DNA of 46,054 nt from Tissierellia bacterium. GTDB taxonomy: Bacteria > Bacillota > Clostridia > Tissierellales > Peptoniphilaceae. The notes below the pieces were generated by a model. That model was not told the origin of the DNA and did no database searches. It saw only the letters and a program-made list of their open reading frames with translations. The stretch's first letter is position 1; each line of letters begins with the position of its first letter. The position numbers were made by a program, and so were the translations under genes. The DNA is taken from positions 1-46,054 of the forward strand of contig JAUNLJ010000014.1 in the NCBI GenBank assembly GCA_030532305.1. The letters run 5' to 3'. Below are positions 40,016-46,054 of this stretch, piece after piece.

Positions 40016-41077
40016 TTACTTTAAAATTCCAAAATTGTAGCCTTGGCTTTTTAGGCTCTTGATCACGCTGGGCAGACTCTCGGCAGTAAGCTCTTTGTTT
40101 TTGCTATCATGCATGAGGACCACAATGACCTCTGGGTGGCTTGAGCTTTCAATCTCCTTATTTAAAAAGCTCACGGTTTCCTCTATATTGGTAGGCCGGA
40201 TACTTTTCCGGTCAGCATCCCCAGTCATCACATTCCAATCAATCCACTGGATGCCCAGGCTAGATAGGCCTTCGTCTGCTGCTTCTAAGTTGGCCCAGCT
40301 CATATGGCCCCCTGGATACCGCCAAACCCCTGAATAAAAGCCCTCTGGCAAATATTGGCTTAGGTGGTCTTGGCTGGTCTTGGCCTCCTTTATAATTTGA
40401 TCTGTATTGCCTGAGCGGCCCGGATACATGAGCTGGTAGTCGTGGGTATAGGAATGCATGGCTATCCCATGGCCCTCAGCTAGCTCCCGCATAAGGATGG
40501 ACTGTTTATTTTGGCTCACCTGGCGCCCCTGGATAAAGAAGGTGGCTGGAACCCCTTCTGCTTTAAGGACGTCTAAAATTTTTGTGGTTACCTGGTCACT
40601 GGGCCCGTCATCAAAGGTTAAAAAGGCCAGTTTGCCAGGTCCTTCATAGCTGGCCTTGCCCTGGATATAGTCTCGGACCAACTTGGTGTCATAGGCATAA
40701 TGCTGGGCCTTGGATATATGGTTTTGCCCCTGGACAAGGCTGACTTGGATCCGCTGCCTAATCTGGTCTCTAGGGGCGTTGGACTTGTCTTCCAGGGAGG
40801 CATATCTTTTAACCTGCTTGCCCACCCCCAGGCTATCCCTAAGATACCACATGCCCCCTGTAGCCTGGACCTTTTTACTGGGCTGGGCAAAAACCTGGAC
40901 AAGGACAAGGATGAGGACGATAATAATGAGGGTTAGTCCTGTAAAAAACATGAACTGCCTTCTTTTTTTCTTTTTCCGAGCCCGGGCCTTAATAATTCGC
41001 CGCCGTCTCTCAGCCTGATACCTGACCTCTCTAGGGTCTATAATTTGTGTATCATCACCATTGCCGTGATAAGCCAT
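40016..41077 (-). CDS. Membrane-anchored polysaccharide (peptidoglycan) deacetylase
   Basis: The 353-residue protein has a basic cytoplasmic N terminus (residues about 20-42), one membrane anchor (about 43-64), a linker and a NodB domain. NodB motifs are complete: TFDDGP (154-159), HSYTH metal ligands (208-212), RYPGG (about 253), WIDWN, and VVLMHDS. It probably removes acetyl groups from peptidoglycan sugars outside the cell, which gives lysozyme resistance (PgdA-like). It follows the stalk-protein gene by 15 bases. Confidence 0.93.
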   Translation of the reverse strand: MAYHGNGDDTQIIDPREVRYQAERRRRIIKARARKKKKRRQFMFFTGLTLIIIVLILVLVQVFAQPSKKVQATGGMWYLRDSLGVGKQVKRYASLEDKSNAPRDQIRQRIQVSLVQGQNHISKAQHYAYDTKLVRDYIQGKASYEGPGKLAFLTFDDGPSDQVTTKILDVLKAEGVPATFFIQGRQVSQNKQSILMRELAEGHGIAMHSYTHDYQLMYPGRSGNTDQIIKEAKTSQDHLSQYLPEGFYSGVWRYPGGHMSWANLEAADEGLSSLGIQWIDWNVMTGDADRKSIRPTNIEETVSFLNKEIESSSHPEVIVVLMHDSKNKELTAESLPSVIKSLKSQGYNFGILK

Positions 41078-41092
41078 GTCTATTTCCTCCTG

Positions 41093-42514
41093 CTATCTTT
41101 TTATATTTACAAAAATGTTCCTATAGGACCTTTCTTCTATTCCCACAAGGCCTTGGCCCGATGAAAACCACCGGTAGTACCTGGGCCCATGGCTTCCATA
41201 GAGATTGATTAGGTCATAGTGGTGGGCTTCCCCTTTTTTAACTTGGATAAGACTAAGCCGGCCTCCTGAAAACAGACTTAGGTTTCCCTCAGAGTTTAGG
41301 CTTACCTCTAGCCCCTGCCCTTCTTCCACAAGTTGCGAGTATATAAACTGGTCTTCCTCCAGGTCATAGACCTTATAGTAATTTCTAAACTGGTCCATAT
41401 AGACCAGGTACCTGTCTCTGGCGGCCAGGGTCTTAAAGGCCCCCTCCAGCCTAGAGGAATCTATCCTTATTTTTCTCTGGTCTTTTAGGTCGTAGGCAAC
41501 AAGGTCCCCTTCCTCTTGGTAGACTAACCAGTGGCCCTGGATCCAGCTCTCCCTGGCCAAAAGGCCCTCTTCCTCCTTTAGGACCGTCTTATCTTGGGGC
41601 CTATAGGAGAAGACTTGGCCCTCCTTATAGCCATAAAAGCTGTCTTCATATTGACCAAAAAGATCCACCCCCTCTAACTGGAGGGGAAGTTCTATCTTCT
41701 TTAATTTTTTATTTTCTAGATTTAAGCCGTAAAGAACCAGGTCAGCCTGCATATAGACCCTTTTTCCATCAGCACTGGTAAAGAGGGTCTTCAGGTCTCC
41801 GGGGAAGTCTAAGGGGTAAATCTGGCTCTGGCCATCTTCCCTTAGGCTAAAGATATAGGCTGCCCCCTGCCTGTCTTTGGCAAGTCCTAGGGCCTGGTCT
41901 TGTCTGAAATCAAAGACCTGGCTGATCTTTAGCTGGTCTAGGTCCCCTTTGATGGCCCTTAGGCTAATTTGATCCTCAGGGATAATTTTAGACTTGGGCT
42001 GGGCTTTTTTCCCAATAATTATCTCTTGGCCCTCTTCATTAAAGTTGACCCTATGGCCTGTTTCTTCAAACACAAAACGAAGGGGTAGGTAGACCTGGCT
42101 CCCGTAGCTGGTGGGCGGACAGGCCATGGCCTTTAAGCTGGCCCCTTCAAGATAAATAGATTTATTTAAGGGCATAAGGATCCGGCGCAACTGGTTAATA
42201 AGAACCAGCTGGTCTTCTTCTATATACTCAAGGGTTTTTTCTCCCATCATCTCCTGGGCATCCCTTAAGGAGACCATGGCCTGCCCCCTGGCTTGGACTA
42301 GGGGGTCCTTTGGGTCATAGGGATCTAAACGCCCACTTTCCTTGGGGTTTTCTAAAAAAACCAGGGGGGCCTCCTCAAAGGGAGTCACTTCCAGGCCTTG
42401 GTCTGGAAAGGCCTCAAAAAGTTCTGTCCCATCACCGGTGTAGCTAAAGCCTGTAGAAAAGATAAGGGCAAGTAGGAGTAGAATATAGACTTTTTTTAAA
42501 TCCTTCTTCCTCAT
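41093..42514 (-). CDS. Secreted copper-amine-oxidase-N-like stalk protein with propeller-like C terminus
   Basis: The 473-residue protein has an N-terminal signal peptide or anchor (residues 1-25, KVYILLLLALIFSTGFSYTG). A stalk domain at about 70-170 has the typical segment VYLPLRFVFEETGHRVNFNE, then IIIG. The C-terminal 270 residues have repeated Y/D/L-rich strands (LVYQEEGDLVAYDLKDQRK; RYLVYMDQFRNYYKVYDLEE), suggesting a beta-propeller. Its role is unknown, but a cell-surface binding function fits the deacetylase gene that follows. The ATG has AAGGAGGAG upstream. Confidence 0.82.
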   Translation of the reverse strand: MRKKDLKKVYILLLLALIFSTGFSYTGDGTELFEAFPDQGLEVTPFEEAPLVFLENPKESGRLDPYDPKDPLVQARGQAMVSLRDAQEMMGEKTLEYIEEDQLVLINQLRRILMPLNKSIYLEGASLKAMACPPTSYGSQVYLPLRFVFEETGHRVNFNEEGQEIIIGKKAQPKSKIIPEDQISLRAIKGDLDQLKISQVFDFRQDQALGLAKDRQGAAYIFSLREDGQSQIYPLDFPGDLKTLFTSADGKRVYMQADLVLYGLNLENKKLKKIELPLQLEGVDLFGQYEDSFYGYKEGQVFSYRPQDKTVLKEEEGLLARESWIQGHWLVYQEEGDLVAYDLKDQRKIRIDSSRLEGAFKTLAARDRYLVYMDQFRNYYKVYDLEEDQFIYSQLVEEGQGLEVSLNSEGNLSLFSGGRLSLIQVKKGEAHHYDLINLYGSHGPRYYRWFSSGQGLVGIEERSYRNIFVNIKR

Positions 42515-42534
42515 AACTCCTCCTTCTTTTATCT

Positions 42535-42543
42535 ATTTTACCA
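42535..42543 (-). promoter_or_regulatory. Possible extended -10 promoter of the stalk-protein gene
   Basis: TGGTAAAAT on the minus strand lies about 20 bases ahead of the ATG. The -35 is poor, so this is tentative. The 87-base gap may instead be read through from the upstream gene. Confidence 0.4.
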
Positions 42544-42601
42544 CATTTCCCAAAGTTAAAGGCTTAGAAAAAGGCCTAAATCCTAAAAACGCCTAAAAAA
42601 T

Positions 42602-44338
42602 TTACAATTTTAGGTCTCCCTTAGGAAAAGCCAAGGGCCTTGGGGGGGCCTCCTCCTGGATAAGGGCAAAATAGGCCCCTATTTTTTGGCCCAAGGCACT
42701 TAAGCTATAGACAAAATCTTCCCCTTCTTCCTGCCTTTTTAAGAGATAGACCCCCTCTAGAAGGTCTCTAAAATAGGCCATATCCACTTCTAAAAGCAGG
42801 TCCAGGGTCTTTTCGTTACTGGCTCCCTTTTTGGCTAAATAAGAAAAGATCTTTTCTAGCTTGGCCCTAAAGTCCCTGTAGTCCTTGGAAAAAAAGGCCC
42901 CCTTTTCCTTCTCAAAGGCCAACTTAGAAAAGGCCTCTCCAAAAAGGGTGGTTAGCCAAAGGCCCAGCCGGTCCTGGAGGGATAGTTGCAAGTAATAATA
43001 GTATTTGCCCGTGCCCTCTATTTGGTCCTTATTTAGGGGGTTTCTTTGGACAAAGCCCTTGAGCTTGGCAAAGGACTGCCAGATATGGACCATGGGAAAA
43101 TGTCTTTGGTCAGGTCTTTTTAGCTGGCCAAGGGCCTTTAGGTCTAGGATGTCGGCTAGGTTTTGGAGGCTGGCTGAATTTAGACGGCCCCGTTTGGTTA
43201 GGCCCATCCCCTCCCCATGGAGGACCTCATCCATATAGCGTTCAAAGCCATAGAGGAAAAGATGGTTCCCGTAGGCTTCCTGGTCCATCCCTTCTAGGAT
43301 TTTTCGGACCCCCTCGTCCACATAAAAGCCCCTATAGGATTCTTGGAGGGCCTTCTTGTAGGCAGTCACCTGGCTCTTTATCTGGTCTAGGTCTCTGGGA
43401 TCTAGCCCTCCCTCTAGCTGGTCTAGAAAGTGAATAAAACGGGCCAGGTGCCTATCCGATACAAAGGCGCCCTCCCGGGCCAAGTCCCCTAAAAGAGCCT
43501 GTAGGTCTAGGTCCTCTAGCCGGTTAAGAGACCCGGCTTCCTCCTGTAAAAGGACCTCTTCTGCAAAATATAGGGTCCATAGGATATCCTCTTCCAGGGC
43601 CAAGTCCCCCAGGCCTAGAGGGCCTAACTCTTCCCCATCCACTAGCTTAAAGGCTGGAAGATCCATGCCGCCAGACGGAGCTAGGTCCTTTAGGCCCCTT
43701 CCCTGGCTTAGGCCCATTTCCCTAAGCAGGTTCTTGGCGTAGGTGGTAAAGAGCATAAACTCATTTCCCCGGGCCTTAAGCTGGTCGGGCATAAAAAAAT
43801 TAGGAGAAAAATAGCCGTATTCCAAGATATAAAAGTCCCTTAGGCTCTTAAGGTAGGTGGCTTCAAAGATATTAAAACAAGCCGTCCCATGGACCAGGTA
43901 GTTGCCCCCCTCTAGCTGGACCATACGGCCAATAAAGAGGTTTTTTTCCTGGGGGTGAAAATCTCTAGGACTGTAGGAAAAATAAAGGGGTCTTTGCCTA
44001 AAGATGTCCCTAGCCAAAACCTGGTCTTCCTTAATTTCTAGAACCTGGTAAAGGGCCATATGGGACCTTCTTAAGGCCCCCATCAGGTCCCTTTTTTCAT
44101 CCTCTTGGCTGGAAAAAAGCTGGGGGTAGTCTAAGAAAAAGGAGATAAAGTCCTGGTTTTCCTCCCTATCTAAAATGGCCCAGAGTAAAATATCCAAGGG
44201 CTCATAAAAGTCCAAGACCAGTTTTAGCTGGTCCTGGCTACTTATACTAGACACAATGTCCTCTACAGGGAGAAAGGTCTCTAGTAGCCATTTGAAATTT
44301 TCTATAGACTCCCGCCAGGAATCTTCTTCCCTAAACAT
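42602..44338 (-). CDS. Unrecognised 578-residue cytoplasmic protein
   Basis: I do not recognise a family. The protein has no signal peptide or convincing membrane segment and looks mainly alpha-helical, with many leucines and acidic residues. A more structured-looking part lies at about residues 120-190 (FIGRMVQLEGGNYLVHGTAC; FILEYGYFSPNFFMPDQLK region). The first codons overlap the end of the exporter-like gene by eight bases, so translation is probably coupled to it. Composition matches the neighbours, so recent transfer is unlikely. Confidence 0.8.
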   Translation of the reverse strand: MFREEDSWRESIENFKWLLETFLPVEDIVSSISSQDQLKLVLDFYEPLDILLWAILDREENQDFISFFLDYPQLFSSQEDEKRDLMGALRRSHMALYQVLEIKEDQVLARDIFRQRPLYFSYSPRDFHPQEKNLFIGRMVQLEGGNYLVHGTACFNIFEATYLKSLRDFYILEYGYFSPNFFMPDQLKARGNEFMLFTTYAKNLLREMGLSQGRGLKDLAPSGGMDLPAFKLVDGEELGPLGLGDLALEEDILWTLYFAEEVLLQEEAGSLNRLEDLDLQALLGDLAREGAFVSDRHLARFIHFLDQLEGGLDPRDLDQIKSQVTAYKKALQESYRGFYVDEGVRKILEGMDQEAYGNHLFLYGFERYMDEVLHGEGMGLTKRGRLNSASLQNLADILDLKALGQLKRPDQRHFPMVHIWQSFAKLKGFVQRNPLNKDQIEGTGKYYYYLQLSLQDRLGLWLTTLFGEAFSKLAFEKEKGAFFSKDYRDFRAKLEKIFSYLAKKGASNEKTLDLLLEVDMAYFRDLLEGVYLLKRQEEGEDFVYSLSALGQKIGAYFALIQEEAPPRPLAFPKGDLKL

Positions 44339-45254
44339 GGTTCTTGCCTCCCCTTTGTAGGACCTGGATCTTCTTTAGACCCAAAAGTAGATTGTGGATA
44401 TAGTGGTTATAGACGATGTTTTTTCCCCCATCCATATTGCCGGGATAGATAATGGTGGTGTAAAAAAGTTCTTCAATTAGCCGGCGGTTGTTTAAGCTTA
44501 GGCTGGGATAGTCCTCCCTCATAAAGTTACTTAAACGAAGGTAAAAAAAGACCTGTTCATAGGCCGCCAAAAGGTCCTCAATATGGCGGATACTCTGGTC
44601 CCTAAAAAGGGGCTGCTTGACCTCCTGGACCAAGAGGTCATAGTAGTGGTGGACCTCGTTGATCTCCTTTTCCAACTTGGTTAGGGCTGGGGGGTCTTGC
44701 AAAAGAAGGATAGACTGGGTCATGTCCATGAGGTCCTCGTAGGTGGCATCTAGGCTCTCATTTAGGTTGCTTTCTATATCTGGAGAAGCCACCAGAAAAT
44801 TAATGGCCAGGGAGATAAAGAGGCCCAAGAGGGTGCCTAGGACCCGGTTGACCCCATAAAGTAATTTGTTGGACTTGGCATAATAGGAGGCCATAAATAT
44901 AATCAGGGTCAGGCGAACCATCCGTTTTAGTTTTAGCCTAAGGAGGATATAGGTGGTTATCATAATCCCCAGCCCCGCCACCAGGGGCCTAATTAAGGGG
45001 TCCTGGGTGATCAGACTAGACAGGTAGCCCATCACCACGCCTATGACCCCAGTTAGGACCCGTAGACGGATCTGAGAATAGGTTTCTGAATAGGAGGGCT
45101 GCATGGCTGCTATGGCTGCTATGGCCACAAAAACTGGGGCATCCAATCTTAAAAGGTGAGAAAGATAGAGCCCGATCATGACAGATAATGCAGTTTTAAA
45201 GGTCCTCATCCCAATGTGAGGCCAATAGTGCCTTAGCTTTTCCCTTATTTTCAA
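44331..45254 (-). CDS. Aromatic acid exporter (ArAE/FUSC)-like membrane protein
   Basis: The 307-residue protein has about six N-terminal helices: MRTFKTALSVMIGLYLSHLL, APVFVAIAAIAAMQPSYSET, VLTGVIGVVMGYLSSLI, LVAGLGIMITTYILLRLK, and NRVLGTLLGLFISLAINFLV. A cytoplasmic helical C-terminal domain follows (about 165-307). It matches the Firmicutes aromatic acid exporter ArAE_1/DUF939 group. The substrate is unknown. The start is a TTG at 45254 with an AGAGGA box. It heads the gene group that runs to the deacetylase gene. Confidence 0.85.
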   Translation of the reverse strand: MKIREKLRHYWPHIGMRTFKTALSVMIGLYLSHLLRLDAPVFVAIAAIAAMQPSYSETYSQIRLRVLTGVIGVVMGYLSSLITQDPLIRPLVAGLGIMITTYILLRLKLKRMVRLTLIIFMASYYAKSNKLLYGVNRVLGTLLGLFISLAINFLVASPDIESNLNESLDATYEDLMDMTQSILLLQDPPALTKLEKEINEVHHYYDLLVQEVKQPLFRDQSIRHIEDLLAAYEQVFFYLRLSNFMREDYPSLSLNNRRLIEELFYTTIIYPGNMDGGKNIVYNHYIHNLLLGLKKIQVLQRGGKNHV

Positions 45255-45296
45255 GTGATTCCATCCTCTTCTTATCTAACTTATATGCTATATTAT

Positions 45297-45326
45297 AGTA
45301 TATCAAATCCTATTAGAACATTTCAA
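45297..45326 (-). promoter_or_regulatory. Promoter of the exporter-like operon
   Basis: TTGAAA (45321-45326), an 18-base spacer and TATACT (45297-45302) preceded by TGA lie on the minus strand. The region is shared with the divergent hpf gene. Confidence 0.7.
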
Positions 45327-45404
45327 ACTATAAAGTTTGCGTAAATTTTAGACTGGGGGGTATAAGTAGATTAAGCTAATCCTAGCTTAGGAAGGAGAAT
45401 ATGT

Positions 45405-45944
45405 ATGCGTTTAGAATTTGTTGGAAAAAACATTAAATTAACCGATTCCCTAAAGGAACAAGCCGAAAGAAAGCTTTCCAAGCTGGACCCCTACTTTTCA
45501 GAGGAGGTAGAAGCCCGGGTTACCTTTAAGACTCAGAAGGGCTTGCACACGGTGGAAGTAACCATTTTTCTTCCTGACAGCCTTATTCGAGCTGAAGAAA
45601 CCACTGAAGACATGTATGCCTCCATTGACACCGCAGTGGATGTCTTGACCCGTCAGGTCCGTAAATATAAGACCCGACTCAAAAAACGCTACCAAGACAA
45701 CCAAAGCATTCGTTTTGAAAACTTTGAGCAAACCTTACCTGAGGATTCCCAAGACGAACAGGGTGGCCAAATTAAAAAAGAAAAACAATTTGTCCTCCAA
45801 CCCATGGATAATGAAGAGGCCATACTACAAATGGAACTACTAAACCATAATTTCTTCCTCTTCAGGGACCGTTACACAGAAAATACTTGCCTTCTCTATC
45901 GGAGAAAAGATGGCCACTATGGCCGCATAGAGGTTGTTGAATAA
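45405..45944 (+). CDS. hpf: Ribosome hibernation promoting factor, long form
   Basis: Long HPF dimerises 70S ribosomes into inactive 100S particles. The 179-residue protein has the N-terminal YfiA/HPF fold (LEFVGKNIKLTDSLKEQAER; SIDTAVDVLTRQVRKYKTRL). A variable linker (about 105-120) and the C-terminal dimerisation domain follow (QPMDNEEAILQMELLNHNFF, then YRRKDGHYGRIEV). AAGGAG lies ahead of the ATG at 45405. A possible promoter TTGCGT-18-TATAAG (45337-45366) is weak. Confidence 0.96.
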   Translation: MRLEFVGKNIKLTDSLKEQAERKLSKLDPYFSEEVEARVTFKTQKGLHTVEVTIFLPDSLIRAEETTEDMYASIDTAVDVLTRQVRKYKTRLKKRYQDNQSIRFENFEQTLPEDSQDEQGGQIKKEKQFVLQPMDNEEAILQMELLNHNFFLFRDRYTENTCLLYRRKDGHYGRIEVVE

Positions 45945-46001
45945 ATCCCTAGGTCCTTTGGAATTTTATAAAAACATGTAAATACCCTTAACTAAGAAAA
46001 T

Positions 46002-46037
46002 AAAATGCTATGAGTTTTTAAGCTCATAGCATTTTTT
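46002..46037 (+). terminator. Intrinsic terminator after hpf
   Basis: AAAATGCTATGAG pairs with CTCATAGCATTTT over 13 positions (46002-46014 and 46023-46035), followed by more T. Confidence 0.93.
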
Positions 46038-46054
46038 ATGGTCTTTTTTTGCAA

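Noticed and set aside
45337..45366. Sigma-B-like promoter (GTTT...GGGTAT) for hpf
   Set aside because: The spacer is about 17 bases, longer than the usual 12-15, and no sigma-B gene is in view.
1..46054. CRISPR array, prophage, insertion sequence or toxin-antitoxin pair
   Set aside because: No regularly spaced direct repeats, transposase, integrase, phage structural genes or small toxin-antitoxin gene pairs were seen on either strand.

Overview
The window is a gene-dense chromosomal segment of a low-to-moderate GC Gram-positive (Firmicutes) anaerobe, most plausibly from the Clostridia/Tissierellia (a Peptoniphilaceae-like genome is my guess from gene content, not demonstrated). Evidence for this is strong AGGAGG-type ribosome binding sites, sigma-A type promoters, U-rich intrinsic terminators, MutS2, long-form HPF, Spx-like ArsC, a ThiT ECF component and TPP riboswitches. 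Several genes start with TTG or GTG next to good ribosome binding sites. The DNA is unusually rich in CTAG and AGGCCT. No CRISPR array, prophage, integrase or insertion sequence was seen, and no gene-free stretch exceeds 300 bases.

Layout. (1) 134-14135, minus strand: one long, tightly packed operon reading pheS-pheT-zapA-U32 peptidase-mutS2-argS-radical SAM protein-membrane protein-TPR protein, driven by a consensus promoter just upstream of pheS. A consensus promoter at 26-54 fires leftward out of the window. (2) 14298-14689: tRNA-Cys (plus) and tRNA-Lys (minus), convergent, each with its own promoter and terminator. (3) 14917-20721: Lrp-type regulator, leucyl aminopeptidase, Spx-like protein, small acetyltransferase, macro-domain protein, LysO-type lysine exporter and a BaiN-like flavoprotein. 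(4) 20848-23185: rpmG-secE-nusG-rplK-rplA, with a terminator-like hairpin in its leader and a strong terminator after rplA, so rplJL-rpoBC do not follow. (5) 23266-25148: cysK-cysE cysteine synthesis pair. (6) 25157-27879, minus: YeiH-type transporter, 64-residue membrane protein, free methionine-R-sulfoxide reductase and hemerythrin-like protein. (7) 28018-28836: membrane-anchored thermonuclease. (8) 28911-32336, minus: TPP riboswitch-controlled thiM, MTH1187-type protein, thiE, thiC. (9) 32459-35224: a stand-alone MmeI-like (type IIL) restriction-modification enzyme whose composition is foreign to its surroundings. (10) 35379-36333: rplM-rpsI. (11) 36380-37121: thiT under a second TPP riboswitch. 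(12) 37135-39773: MoxR-type AAA ATPase and VWA protein pair. (13) 40016-45302, minus: aromatic-acid-exporter-like membrane protein, a 578-residue protein I do not recognise, a secreted stalk/propeller-like protein and a polysaccharide deacetylase. (14) 45405-45944: hpf.

How it works together: two TPP riboswitches couple thiamine uptake (ThiT) and partial synthesis or salvage (ThiC makes HMP-P, ThiM salvages the thiazole, ThiE joins them). Cysteine is made from serine by CysE and CysK. The hemerythrin/fRMsr set suggests oxygen or oxidant protection in an anaerobe. The least explained parts, and best candidates for new biology, are the YeiH/64-residue protein set, the 578-residue protein overlapping the exporter, the orphan MoxR-VWA pair, and the leader hairpin in front of the rpmG-secE-nusG operon.
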